From contig JRUP01000006.1 of the NCBI GenBank assembly GCA_000773965.1, positions 62,001 through 126,000 on the forward strand: a stretch of 64,000 nt of DNA, given 5' to 3'. Shown in pieces: positions 53,680-63,395 of the stretch. Numbering within the stretch: position 1 is the stretch's first letter; the number at the start of each line of letters is the position of its first letter. A program made the translations under genes and the position numbers. The notes beneath the pieces are model-generated. The model had not been told where the DNA came from. It did not search any database and saw only the letters and a list, made by a program, of their open reading frames with translations. Source of the stretch: Enterobacter cancerogenus (GTDB lineage Bacteria > Pseudomonadota > Gammaproteobacteria > Enterobacterales > Enterobacteriaceae).

Positions 53680-54297
53680 ATGAAGAAAGTGCTTATTGTC
53701 GACGACCATCCGGTGATTCGTTTTGCCGTGAAAATGCTGCTGGAGCGAAGCGGTATGGAGGTTGTGGCGGAAACGGATAATGGTGTGGATGCTATCCAGA
53801 AGACCAAAGATACGCGCCCGGATCTGGTCCTACTGGATATTGGTTTACCTAAAGTGGATGGTTTTCAGGTGTTACAACGCCTACGCGCACTGCAGTTACC
53901 GCTGAAAATTTTGGTGTTAACCTCGCAGGGGGGAACAAACTTTGCCCAACGTTGCAAACAGGCTGGAGCTGACGGTTTTGTGACTAAAAGCGATGACTTA
54001 GGCGAACTCACCGATGCGATTAAAATGGTGATGCGCAATTACAGCTTCTTTCCGCAAATGGAGTATGGTCAGTCGAATAATCAGGTTGACGGCAAATTGC
54101 TTTCTGATATTTCCGATCGTGAACTCAGTGTGCTGATCAGCCTTGCTAAGGGGCTGACCAATAAGCAGATCGGGGAGCAACTGGTGTTAAGTGAAAAGAC
54201 CATCAGTACCTACAAACATCGCCTAAAACAGAAACTCAACGCAGACACGTTGATTGAGTTGATCGATTTTGCCCGTCGTAACAATTTGATTGGATAA
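53680..54297 (+). CDS. BvgA/EvgA-type response regulator
   Basis: A 205-residue LuxR-type response regulator with an intact receiver: Asp 8 and Asp 9 in VDDHP, phosphoryl Asp 53 in LLDIGLP, Thr 81 and Lys 103. The C-terminal helix-turn-helix (LSVLISLAKGLTNKQIGEQLVLSEKTISTYKHRLKQKL) is NarL-type. ATG 53680 matches homologue starts, although no clear Shine-Dalgarno stands before it; a longer in-frame reading exists. It precedes the hybrid kinase gene by eight bases, the EvgA-EvgS order. Confidence 0.9.
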   Translation: MKKVLIVDDHPVIRFAVKMLLERSGMEVVAETDNGVDAIQKTKDTRPDLVLLDIGLPKVDGFQVLQRLRALQLPLKILVLTSQGGTNFAQRCKQAGADGFVTKSDDLGELTDAIKMVMRNYSFFPQMEYGQSNNQVDGKLLSDISDRELSVLISLAKGLTNKQIGEQLVLSEKTISTYKHRLKQKLNADTLIELIDFARRNNLIG

Positions 54298-54305
54298 TTC
54301 TCGCT

Positions 54306-57300
54306 ATGCAGCGCTTACGCGTCATTTTACTGCTTATTGGGATGTGGCTTATCTGCGCGCCCGTTCAGGCTTCCGAACTTCAGTTAATGACGCACCTGAT
54401 AGGCTCAGAACAACCTGCTTTAATCTTGTCCCCCGATGAAAAGGCCTTCCTTCATCAGAAGCATCAGTTGGTCATGGGCGTAATGCGTGACGACTCGCCC
54501 CCTTATGGAATGCGCAATATTCGTGGCGAATTTGAAGGCATCAGCGCGGATTATGTCGGCCTTATCGCGCAACAGTTAGGCGTTTCGGTACGTATTGAAA
54601 CCTTTAACGATCCTGAAAAGCGCTGGAACGCATTGGCGGCAGGAAAAATCGATTTTATCCCTTCTGTGCCCAAATGCATGGCCAACAACGATTTTGCCAT
54701 GTCTGCATCCTATGCCAGAGACCGGGCGGTTCTGGGTATGGAAATGACACACACCAAAAAGCTATCTGATGAACTGCAAGGGGTTCAGGTGGCTTTAGTC
54801 AGAGATTACCTGCCACTTTCACTGTTACGCCAATATTACCCGCAAGCCAGGTTTCGTCTATATGATAATTATCAGGATGCACTCAGCGCTGTGGCTTTCG
54901 GCAAAGCGGATGTCTACCTGGGTAACAGTTATTCGCTAAGTCGCAATTTCCTGAATAATCTACATTTGTCGCGTTACAGTTCCTTGCCCGTCAGGAATAT
55001 CGCTTTCGCGTTTAACCACAATCAGCCTGAGCTGTTGTCATTATTTAATCAGGCGTTAGCGAATATTCCTTTGGCTGATAAATTGCAAATCAACCGTATC
55101 TGGCAACCTGATTTAGTCGATATCACCCAGTCTGTTAATCCGTTGACGTTCACACCGGGAGAACAACGATGGATGGCGGCGCATTCTCGCGTCAATGTGG
55201 TGTTGTTTAGCGGCGATAAAGCGGCACCCGTGACCATTGTGGGGGCCGATGGGAAATTACGCGGAATGGCATACGATTTGCTTTCGATAGTGAGTCTGAA
55301 AACCGGGCTCCACTTTGAATATAGAACTGTCGATAACGCCATCCAGTTGATGCAACGGGTTAAAACGGCGGAAGTTGACATGTTTGCCTCACTCACCCCC
55401 AGTATGCAGAGTTCGCAACAGATCCTCTTTACTCGCCCTTATCTGCGCAGTGCTTATGCTCTTACCACGCGCGCAAATCGCAGCGATATTCATTCTCTGC
55501 CAGATTTACGGGGTAAGCGGCTGGCGATAGTGTCAGGCAGTGGATCAGAAGATCTCATTCACACTCATTTTCCTGACATCACATTGGTTTCAGTGGATAA
55601 CGAATCTGCATTGATGGAGAGCGTGGCTGAAGGGCGCGCAGATGCTGCTGTGGGCATTTTGATTATGTCGGATTACCAAATTAAGTCTTACTATCCCACG
55701 CAACTTAAAATTGTGGCGACCGTGGGGGATCGGCCCGCCTGGATATCCTTTGGTGTTGGGCCAAGCGATCCTGAACTGCAATCCATTCTTGATAAAGTAC
55801 TGTTAAGTATTCCACCCGTCGAAATGGAGAGTCTGGCAAACCGTTGGCGCCCAGGGGATTTTGTCAATGTTGACGATTTTTGGGCGCGTTATCGTGATTT
55901 GATGATCGCGTCCGCTATTTTCACCGGCATCATTATTCTGCTGACGGTGGGATGGGCACTTTATCTGCGTCAGCAGATAAAACGTAAGGCGGCACTACGC
56001 CGGGAATTAAACAATCAACTGGCGCAGCTGCGTACCGTGGTAAGCAGTATGCCGTTCCCCGTTTCACTGCGCGATCGTCAGGGAAGACTGACATTCTGCA
56101 ACGAACGCTATTTGGTCGAAACCGGTGTCACCTATGACGAGGCGCTGGGTAAAACCATGGTGGAACATCCCGGCCTGCGCACCCCAGAACAAGCGGCTTT
56201 CTACCATGGCCAGCTAATGGAAGTGATGAACTCCGACTCTCGCATTCTGGAAGATCGCCGTTACGACTTGTGGGACAACCCCAATTCTTCCATCGGCATT
56301 ACGGTATATCAGTGGATTGAACCCTGGCACGACAGTGATGGCACGGTGGTGGGTGTGATTGGGGGATGGATGGATATCTCGGAACGGGAAGCACTGTTTG
56401 CCGAGCTACGTGAAGCTAAAGAGCGTGCGGAAGATTCTAACCGCGCGAAATCCGTGTTCCTCTCTACCATGAGCCACGAAATCCGTACGCCAATGAACGC
56501 GATCATCGGCATGCTGGATATGGCATTAAAGAAAGGACGCAACGGCGAGCAGGATATACAAGCGCTTGAAGTCGCCTATGAATCGGCTGACAGTTTGGTG
56601 GGACTGATTGGCGATATTTTGGATATTTCACGCATCGAGGGTGGACAGCTGGATTACCATCCTGAACCCGTTGATCTGGCGAAGCTGATTGATAATCTGC
56701 TCAAAGTTTTTCATGGATTAGCACTGGATAAAAACATCAGTCTGACCAAGCGCTATCCTGAAGAACCGCTGCAGCCGGTGCTGGCCGATCCTCTGCGTAT
56801 CAAGCAAGTGCTCTCCAATTTACTGGGCAATGCCATTAAATTTACTGATCAGGGCGGTGTTTCACTGACCGTCCAGCAGCAGGTGGATGCGGTGAGCAAT
56901 CTGGTGACCTACACCATCGATGTGCAGGACAGTGGTATCGGTATTGATCAGGCACAGCAGGCGACGCTGTTTCAGCCCTTTAGCCAGGCGGACAATCGTC
57001 GATCAGGTACCGGTTTAGGTCTTTATATCAGCCGCACCGTTTGTGAAAAAATGAACGGCACCTTAACCCTGAGCAGTGAGCGAGGTATTGGGACCTGTGT
57101 GCAAGCGGTGATGCGTTTGCCACTGATGAGCAGTGCAGGGGAAAGAGACGAATCCACCCATGATATTGCTGCGGCTTTGCCCAGCGGTAAGGTGCTGGTG
57201 GTCGATGATAATGCCGCCAACCGCATGTTACTGGCGAAACAGCTCAGTTGGCTGGGACAGCAAGCGACGCTAGCGTGCGATGGCTATGAAGCACTGCAAT

Positions 57301-57908
57301 TCTGGCAGCAAGAACACTTCGATGTGATCATCACTGACTGCAATATGCCGGGTCTCAGTGGCTATCAATTGACCCAGGTGATCCGAGAATCAGAAGCAGA
57401 GCAGTCGCGAAGGGCGGCGTGGATTATCGGCTTCACCGCCAATGCGATGCACGAAGTCTATGAGCGTTGCATAGAAGCGGGCATGAACAGTTGTTTATTT
57501 AAACCTTGCTCGTTAAACAGTTTGTCAGCGGCACTCAGTCAGGCCGATTCCGACCAGGCTGATGAGTGGGTTGAAGAACAGAACCCGCCAATTGAACAGG
57601 CGGATGAAGAACAACGCATGGCGGAAAGCCTGCATGATTTAATGGTAACCACGTTAGAAGAGGATCTCTCCAAACTTGCTGTTTTAACGCCAGCGGAGGA
57701 TCGCCACGCGATCGCTGATCTTGTTCATCGTATCGCGGGAAGTCTGCGTATTGCGCGGCGTAATGGACTGGCAGACGCCTGCCTGAGTCTGGAAAAGCAG
57801 TGCCGGGATACGTCTTTACCGGTCGAGGTCTTCACACCCGCCCTGACGTCACTGACGACAGAACTTTACGCCTATCTCTCTGACTTGCAGAATTCGTCGG
57901 TGCTGTGA
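54306..57908 (+). CDS. EvgS/BvgS-type hybrid sensor kinase (full phosphorelay)
   Basis: A 1200-residue protein with a signal peptide (to about 22), two periplasmic Venus-flytrap (SBP_bac_3) domains (about 45-280 and 290-520), one membrane helix (about 535-557), a PAS domain (about 575-695), HisKA with His 724 in MSHEIRTPMN, an ATPase domain, a receiver (about 960-1080; Asp in IITDCNMPG) and a C-terminal HPt with His 1141. This is the full EvgS/BvgS layout. Flytrap domains sense small ligands or redox state. It follows the response regulator gene by eight bases and should pass phosphate to it. Confidence 0.93.
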   Translation: MQRLRVILLLIGMWLICAPVQASELQLMTHLIGSEQPALILSPDEKAFLHQKHQLVMGVMRDDSPPYGMRNIRGEFEGISADYVGLIAQQLGVSVRIETFNDPEKRWNALAAGKIDFIPSVPKCMANNDFAMSASYARDRAVLGMEMTHTKKLSDELQGVQVALVRDYLPLSLLRQYYPQARFRLYDNYQDALSAVAFGKADVYLGNSYSLSRNFLNNLHLSRYSSLPVRNIAFAFNHNQPELLSLFNQALANIPLADKLQINRIWQPDLVDITQSVNPLTFTPGEQRWMAAHSRVNVVLFSGDKAAPVTIVGADGKLRGMAYDLLSIVSLKTGLHFEYRTVDNAIQLMQRVKTAEVDMFASLTPSMQSSQQILFTRPYLRSAYALTTRANRSDIHSLPDLRGKRLAIVSGSGSEDLIHTHFPDITLVSVDNESALMESVAEGRADAAVGILIMSDYQIKSYYPTQLKIVATVGDRPAWISFGVGPSDPELQSILDKVLLSIPPVEMESLANRWRPGDFVNVDDFWARYRDLMIASAIFTGIIILLTVGWALYLRQQIKRKAALRRELNNQLAQLRTVVSSMPFPVSLRDRQGRLTFCNERYLVETGVTYDEALGKTMVEHPGLRTPEQAAFYHGQLMEVMNSDSRILEDRRYDLWDNPNSSIGITVYQWIEPWHDSDGTVVGVIGGWMDISEREALFAELREAKERAEDSNRAKSVFLSTMSHEIRTPMNAIIGMLDMALKKGRNGEQDIQALEVAYESADSLVGLIGDILDISRIEGGQLDYHPEPVDLAKLIDNLLKVFHGLALDKNISLTKRYPEEPLQPVLADPLRIKQVLSNLLGNAIKFTDQGGVSLTVQQQVDAVSNLVTYTIDVQDSGIGIDQAQQATLFQPFSQADNRRSGTGLGLYISRTVCEKMNGTLTLSSERGIGTCVQAVMRLPLMSSAGERDESTHDIAAALPSGKVLVVDDNAANRMLLAKQLSWLGQQATLACDGYEALQFWQQEHFDVIITDCNMPGLSGYQLTQVIRESEAEQSRRAAWIIGFTANAMHEVYERCIEAGMNSCLFKPCSLNSLSAALSQADSDQADEWVEEQNPPIEQADEEQRMAESLHDLMVTTLEEDLSKLAVLTPAEDRHAIADLVHRIAGSLRIARRNGLADACLSLEKQCRDTSLPVEVFTPALTSLTTELYAYLSDLQNSSVL

Positions 57909-57928
57909 GGCAGCAGTTTATTTCTCTG

Positions 57929-58543
57929 CTATGCAAAGCCATTTCTCGCGGCTAAATCCACCACATCGCTGATTTTACTGGTTTTCATCTTTTTCATAAT
58001 GCTGCGTTTATAGGTACTGACGGTTTTACAACTGATATCCAGTTCATGGGCAATGGTCTTGTTTTTTTTACCGGCAGCCAGATGACGTAGCATCTGAATT
58101 TCCCGATTGGTGAGTGACTGTATAATCAATCTGTCAGCATATCGCTGGTGATAAGCGTTTTTAGCATGGCGAAATACCACGGACTCGTTATTGGCGAGCG
58201 CGGTTAACACGCTGCTGAGTTTTTCAATGGGACAGGCTTTGCTCATATACGCTTGATAATCCAGGCGTAAACTGCGCAACAGATAATAAACGCTCTCGTC
58301 TCCTGCATACGCAAAGATTCGGATATCGGCATAACGACGCTTTAATCTAATGAGTTTCTCTAGCGAGGCATGGCTAAGTTGAGCCGGATCACAAACAACA
58401 AGATGTGGGCGAAACACCACCGTATTATAGATGAAGTCATCCTCATCGCCGGTGGCGATAATGACTTTATCTTGACGTTGCTGAAACATAGGCACTAAAA
58501 CATCGCGAATTAACGGTTGTCGATCATAAATAATAACGTGCAT
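57929..58543 (-). CDS. LuxR-type response regulator with atypical receiver
   Basis: A 204-residue regulator. The receiver keeps Asp 52 (VVCDPAQ) and a C-terminal-side Lys (MSKAC), but the DD pair reads Y6-D7 and the switch Thr is Ala (FAYAGDES), so phosphorylation may be weak. The helix-turn-helix is normal: LTNREIQMLRHLAAGKKNKTIAHELDISCKTVSTYKRSIMKKMK. It is transcribed leftward, convergent with the first kinase and following the second kinase gene by about 110 bases. Confidence 0.88.
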   Translation of the reverse strand: MHVIIYDRQPLIRDVLVPMFQQRQDKVIIATGDEDDFIYNTVVFRPHLVVCDPAQLSHASLEKLIRLKRRYADIRIFAYAGDESVYYLLRSLRLDYQAYMSKACPIEKLSSVLTALANNESVVFRHAKNAYHQRYADRLIIQSLTNREIQMLRHLAAGKKNKTIAHELDISCKTVSTYKRSIMKKMKTSKISDVVDLAARNGFA

Positions 58544-58561
58544 CAGGGCGTCCTTGCTGTG

Positions 58562-58575
58562 TAAGAAAAATTCTA
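58562..58575. promoter_or_regulatory. RcsAB-like box (TAAGAAAAATTCTA)
   Basis: It agrees with TAAGAATATTCCTA at 11 of 14 positions and is itself a near-palindrome, about 19 bases upstream of the leftward regulator start. It is the same class of site seen at 53590, 61723 and 63301. Confidence 0.45.
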
Positions 58576-58651
58576 AACTATTCTCACACAGCAGTGCCTT
58601 TTATTAACCAAGCTGGGTCTTTAATTCATCGAATAACAGACAAGAATATTG

Positions 58652-61540
58652 TTAAGAAGGGGGGATATGAAGATGTCGCTCAACCCATTGCGCTAATTCT
58701 TCGGGGGAAAGCGGTTTTGTCAGGCAGGTGTTCATACCAGAGCTAAGACAGGTTTTGGTGGCATCAAAGCCGCTCATCGCGGTCAGTCCCAGAATCGGCA
58801 CGGGAACAAGACGCTCATTGGCTTCCTGCAGGCGAATATGACGCGTCATCGTAAAACCATCCATTTCAGGCATGGTGCAATCGGTGATGATCACATCGAT
58901 TTGAGCCTGATGCTTCTGCCACAACTCCAATCCTTCTTTGCCATTACTGGCAACCAGAACCTCATGGTGGTTGTTTTGTAGCTGCTGGCTGAGCATCAGG
59001 CGCGCGGGTGGGTAATCTTCAACTATCAACACCTTCGAGCGCTTCTGCTCGCCGGGAAGTGTTATCGGTGTCAGTTTGGCTGGATGCGCACTGAGATGGA
59101 GACTCACCGCGCTGCCTTTGCCTGCAACCACTTCAGCGGTAATCTCCGCGCCCGCCGCATGTGCCATCCGCTGACAGGCCGCGAGGCTGAAGCCGGTCAG
59201 CGCCCAGTCGCGTTCGTCAGCTTCCTCTGTCACCTCTGAGTTGTCCCCGAGTGCGGTGGCGGCATCAAACCCGTTGCCCTGGTCGCTCACTTCAATGACC
59301 AGGTGATGGCACCCATCGGGCAGAGTTTCCAGCGGGAAAATTGCCACTGTAATTTCCCCTTGCTCGGTATGTTGAATGGCATTACGCAGCAGGCTAGAGA
59401 TAATACGGATAATAAACAGCGGATCGAACTCAAACATCGGGGCTGGCAGCGCATCGGTCACTTTGATTTGCAGCCCTTTATCTTCCGCCTGCTGGCGAAA
59501 AAGTGCCACCGTACTGTGCAGCAGTGATGGGATATTCACCACCCGACTGTGATTATTGCTATCACGCGCTTCGGCACGGAAGATATCAAATACATCCCCC
59601 ACCCGTGACAAAAGAATACAGGCGGACTCATAAGCGGTTTGCACATTCTCATTGTGCAATTTTTGCTGCTGCAATCGGCCGAGTTCCAACTCCAGCAACC
59701 CCATCATGGCATTGAGCGGCGTGCGCACTTCATGGCCCATACTCTTCATAAATTGGTTGCGTGAGAGCAGCACCTGTTGATTCTCGGCGGTGGCGCGTTC
59801 CAGTTGTTCGATTAACGCCTCTTTGGATTGTAGATGCCGGGCCACGGTTTTCAGGCTGTTGCGCAGGCGAGTCACCCACAAAAAGAGACAGCCTGCTATC
59901 AATAGGGCGGTGATGATGATGATAAAAAGCGTCCATGAGGTCTCAGCATCGTAATGACTCTGCTCGGGGACCGGGAGGGTATCACGCCACGATGCTGCCA
60001 GATGGGTCAGTGTAATCGGGGTGATCTGCTGCAATGCCTTATTGGTCACACTCAACGCCAGGGGATTATCCCGTTTCGCCGCAAAACTGATATTCAGCGG
60101 CTTTACGGGCAACGCCAATGCCTGATAGAGCGAGCCTATACCCGTGCGTTTCAGATGATATTGCGCGGCAAACTGTGAGGCCACCACAGCACGCACTTGT
60201 TGCTGTTTTAGCAGGTGAAGTGCCGTTTGCAGGTTCTCCACTTCAACCAATTGCAGCGTGGGGTACCAGGTTTGTAGCCAGGGCATTAATGGGTTTTGCC
60301 TCACGATGGCAATCTTCTCGTCTGACAAATCCTGCAGCGACAGAGGACGTTCATGTTGGCGATTCATCAACAGCACGGGCGGTGTGACCAACCATGGCGT
60401 ACCGGTTTGCAGCCGGGGTGCAGTGGCTTCATCTTCACCCGGCACACTAAAAGCCTGGCTGACTAACGCCTGAGGATAGCGCGTGAGAAATGCAGCCTTT
60501 TCCTGATCGCTGTTGATGAGATGATAGTCAAAAGCAATACCAAAGCGATCGCTAATGAACTTCAGCAGATTGATGGAGAGGCCATCAGGCTTCCCCTGGG
60601 CATTCATGAAGCTGTAAGGCTCAAGGCGGCTATCCAGCACCACTTTGACCGGTTGGTTTTCGGTTAACCACGTGATCTCTTCAGGGCTTAACGCCAGCAC
60701 ACGTGATGTTTCAGCGGCGTCGTGATTCAACCCCCAATCGTGAGAGATGCGTAACCGACTCACCAGCGGCAGGGCATCCAGCACCTGGTCAATAGCGGTA
60801 AGTAATTGTGGCGCACGGTTGTTCACCCCAAAGCTGAAGTTCAGCGCCCCTAAGGTTGCATCCGGCGTCAGCCAGACATTATCAAGCTGTAAGTCGCGTG
60901 TCAGGTAGTGGGCGGTGGTGCGGTTAATGGCAATCGCACCGGACTCACCGGTAGCCAGTCGCTGTACCGCATGGTAATAATCCAAAAAACTATTTGGTGA
61001 GGCACCATAGGGGTCCCATTGATGCTGTTTGTCCTGCATTAACGCCAATAACCCGTTCTCAATTTCCGTTTGCTGAAGTAGAGGCTGATCGGAATGTAAC
61101 ACCACGGCCTGATCGTGCAGCCACGGCAAGGAGGCGGCAACGGTACGGTTGTTCTCCAGAGCGGGACGCCAGATGGCCAGCATGTCGATGTCACCGTGAT
61201 GTAACGCGCTCAGCGCTTCACTGCGTGTCGGGAAATAGAGCAGTTGGAAATGCACATTCAAGGTTGATTCGATGACGGATAAATAATCGGCATCAATACC
61301 GGCTAGCACACCACGCTCGACCCCCAGGCTGACAGGGGGCTGCGATACACCCCAAACCCCGACGTTAATACGTGGGTGGCGTTGCAGCCAATGGCTGACA
61401 TCGGCATTGAAGGTGACCGCAGGCGGATTAACCTCAATACGGGGCGTTAACACCAACGGTACGCCACCCGCAATGCTGCCGCTCGCGAAAAGCAGGGTAT
61501 AAATAACTACGAGATGCGATAGCAGGTGAGAGAATTTCAT
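58652..61540 (-). CDS. BvgS-type hybrid sensor kinase lacking PAS and HPt
   Basis: A 962-residue protein: signal peptide (to about 24), two flytrap domains (about 45-275 and 290-525), one membrane helix (about 545-565), HisKA with His 603 in MGHEVRTPLN, ATPase, and a terminal receiver (about 836-955; Asp in IITDCTMPEMDGF). Unlike its neighbour it has no PAS domain after the helix and no HPt domain, so it needs an outside HPt to complete the relay. SLHLSAHPAKLTPI joins ATPase and receiver. It precedes the leftward regulator gene on the same strand. Confidence 0.92.
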   Translation of the reverse strand: MKFSHLLSHLVVIYTLLFASGSIAGGVPLVLTPRIEVNPPAVTFNADVSHWLQRHPRINVGVWGVSQPPVSLGVERGVLAGIDADYLSVIESTLNVHFQLLYFPTRSEALSALHHGDIDMLAIWRPALENNRTVAASLPWLHDQAVVLHSDQPLLQQTEIENGLLALMQDKQHQWDPYGASPNSFLDYYHAVQRLATGESGAIAINRTTAHYLTRDLQLDNVWLTPDATLGALNFSFGVNNRAPQLLTAIDQVLDALPLVSRLRISHDWGLNHDAAETSRVLALSPEEITWLTENQPVKVVLDSRLEPYSFMNAQGKPDGLSINLLKFISDRFGIAFDYHLINSDQEKAAFLTRYPQALVSQAFSVPGEDEATAPRLQTGTPWLVTPPVLLMNRQHERPLSLQDLSDEKIAIVRQNPLMPWLQTWYPTLQLVEVENLQTALHLLKQQQVRAVVASQFAAQYHLKRTGIGSLYQALALPVKPLNISFAAKRDNPLALSVTNKALQQITPITLTHLAASWRDTLPVPEQSHYDAETSWTLFIIIITALLIAGCLFLWVTRLRNSLKTVARHLQSKEALIEQLERATAENQQVLLSRNQFMKSMGHEVRTPLNAMMGLLELELGRLQQQKLHNENVQTAYESACILLSRVGDVFDIFRAEARDSNNHSRVVNIPSLLHSTVALFRQQAEDKGLQIKVTDALPAPMFEFDPLFIIRIISSLLRNAIQHTEQGEITVAIFPLETLPDGCHHLVIEVSDQGNGFDAATALGDNSEVTEEADERDWALTGFSLAACQRMAHAAGAEITAEVVAGKGSAVSLHLSAHPAKLTPITLPGEQKRSKVLIVEDYPPARLMLSQQLQNNHHEVLVASNGKEGLELWQKHQAQIDVIITDCTMPEMDGFTMTRHIRLQEANERLVPVPILGLTAMSGFDATKTCLSSGMNTCLTKPLSPEELAQWVERHLHIPPS

Positions 61541-61846
61541 AATAATCCGCTGAGTTCCAAATCAGGAAAAGTCCAATAAAAAAACAGGCACGGCGTTTTT
61601 GGCGCGTCAGAATAATCTGTGGGTATTGTGCGAAATTGTGGCGTGAAGTAGGCCAGGCGAGGTCTCGTTTTAGCGACGCCTGTCAGAGAAGTTTGATGAC
61701 ACTACGATTTGCCATGGTTGTGTAAGTAAATTCCTACCGTTTAATCAGTAACTGTTGACTCAGAATGGTCTCACCTTGCGTTACGATCAGCGCGCAATAA
61801 AACGTATTTTGTTGTTTATTCTGGCTGACTGATGAGGTTGACATTG
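61541..61846. promoter_or_regulatory. Divergent control region between kinase and RcsB-like genes
   Basis: A 306-base gap with no gene. It contains TAAGTAAATTCCTA at 61723-61736 (12 of 14 matches to the RcsAB box; exact ATTCCTA half), about 110 bases upstream of the RcsB-like start, and serves both directions. Confidence 0.55.
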
Positions 61847-62545
61847 ATGATTCGTTACGCGGGTGAAAAAATAACGGTGGTATTACTGGATGACCACCCG
61901 ATGATTCGATTATCACTGGAAATGGCAGCCAGCCACTATCCCGATATGCAGATCACCGGCAGCTTTTCCCATAGCCACGAACTTTTAACATGGTTACAAA
62001 AGAACGCTGCTGATGTGCTGGTGCTGGATTATATTTTGGGTGGCGATGAGTTAGATGGCTTGTCGTTAATCAAACAGATTTTAGCACGCCATCCAACATT
62101 AAAGATTTTACTCTCGTCCTCCATGGAAAGCCTGGCGGTAATACGTGCCGCCTTTATGAGTGGAATCAAAGGCTATATTTCAAAGCGTGAAGAGGCGCAG
62201 GCGTATTTTGAAGCCATTCGCGTGATTGACAGCGGGCTGCGCTTTATTCCAGATAACATTGAAAGTGAATTAAGCAAAATACCGGTGCGAAAGCGCGATG
62301 GCGCGATATTAGATGGGCCGCTGTATCACGCCAACGGCGAGAAGCTTTCGCGACTGGATACGCTGTTATCGCCGCGTGAAGCGGAAGTGATCCGTTGTTT
62401 CCTTGATGGCATGCAGGTAATTGAGATCGCAGAAAAATTAAAACGCAGCCGTAAAACCATCAGCGGGCACAAGCAATCGGGGATGAAAAAACTGGGGCTG
62501 ACCACCGATTTAGAATTGTTTAAATACCGCGACCATCTTTTCTAA
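61847..62545 (+). CDS. RcsB-like response regulator
   Basis: A 232-residue regulator close to RcsB in layout: DD pair at 15-16 (LLDDHPMIRLS), Asp 61 in VLDYILGGDELDGLSLIKQI (compare the RcsB GDKYGDGITLIK loop), a conserved SSS in place of the switch Thr, and Lys in YISKREE. The helix-turn-helix LSPREAEVIRCFLDGMQVIEIAEKLKRSRKTISGHKQSGMKKLG parallels RcsB closely. GAGG precedes ATG 61847; ATG 61832 is in frame. RcsB proper is usually next to rcsC/rcsD, which are not here, so this is a paralogue. Confidence 0.87.
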   Translation: MIRYAGEKITVVLLDDHPMIRLSLEMAASHYPDMQITGSFSHSHELLTWLQKNAADVLVLDYILGGDELDGLSLIKQILARHPTLKILLSSSMESLAVIRAAFMSGIKGYISKREEAQAYFEAIRVIDSGLRFIPDNIESELSKIPVRKRDGAILDGPLYHANGEKLSRLDTLLSPREAEVIRCFLDGMQVIEIAEKLKRSRKTISGHKQSGMKKLGLTTDLELFKYRDHLF

Positions 62546-62690
62546 CATTCAATTTTTTATTCCATTCAGCAGAGACTGGATGGTTTTACGTCAATCAGGA
62601 AGTATACACCTTATCAACACCTTGGGCGCGTCACCTTTAAAGGTGTACCGCCGCAAAACAAAGGTGAGAATCAAGTGCGTATGTCAAAGC

Positions 62691-63254
62691 AGTGGCAATG
62701 TATTACAGGGCAACAGCAATGCCTTAGCCGCAGTCACCGCCAGCCATGACTCGGTACTCACCGGTAACGTCCGCACTGACACCACCAGCCGTATCGCACT
62801 GGCATTAAACAGCGGTTTCTCGCTTGCAGGTACGATGACCGGTTTAGACAGCTTCAGTATTGATGGCAGCGGTGGCGGGTTCGTTGAGCCGTCGGCACAG
62901 TTGAGCACGCTGTGGACGAAGAGTGATAGTTTTGGCTGCCCGTAGCGGTTCGGCACGCTCGTAACAAGTTGCGCTGCACGGCGTCGTGGGCAAGTCACTG
63001 ACCTTATCCCAGGGGGCGCAGTCAACGCCGTGGGTACGGTTATCAGCGATTCAGGAGCTGGAAAACAACAATCGCAGACCCTTAACGATCAGCGTTTCAG
63101 CAATGATCTGGCCGGTACGCGTGCAGAGATGACATGGCGGATGCCTGCTCAGCTTCAACCTGATCTACAGCTTTATACCGCAGCAGCGACCAGCAAAGGA
63201 CGGCATATGAACAGCCCGTTGAATGCGGCTTTCGGTGTGCGCTGGAGCTGGTAA
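62691..63254 (+). pseudogene. Autotransporter adhesin remnant
   Basis: The first part (to the stop at 62943-62945) looks like an AidA/pertactin-type passenger (NALAAVTASHDSVLTGNV..., SGFSLAGTMTGLDSFSIDGSGGG). Then another frame reads GKSLTLSQGAQSTPWVRLSAIQELENNN and a third reads NDQRFSNDLAGTRAEMTWRMPAQLQPDLQLY and ends in AAFGVRWSW before TAA, the terminal strand pattern of an autotransporter barrel. The frame changes near 63070-63085 and the barrel is far too short, so at least one frameshift and a large deletion have removed function. Confidence 0.75.
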
Positions 63255-63300
63255 TCACAGATATCCGCGGTATCCTGGCGCCGGATTTTTGCTCAACAGA

Positions 63301-63314
63301 TAAGTACTCTCCTA
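63301..63314. promoter_or_regulatory. RcsAB/BvgA-like box (TAAGTACTCTCCTA)
   Basis: The surrounding 20 bases are nearly identical to those at 53589-53608 (GATAAGTACT.TCCTACAG), showing that the two regulator genes share a site. It is about 80 bases before the start at 63396. Confidence 0.6.
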
Positions 63315-63395
63315 CAGCCGATGCAGCGTTCGCGGGCTAAGGTGATAAGCATGCAAGGACGTTTATTCACCCTCTGAAAGGAACATCAGTACGCC

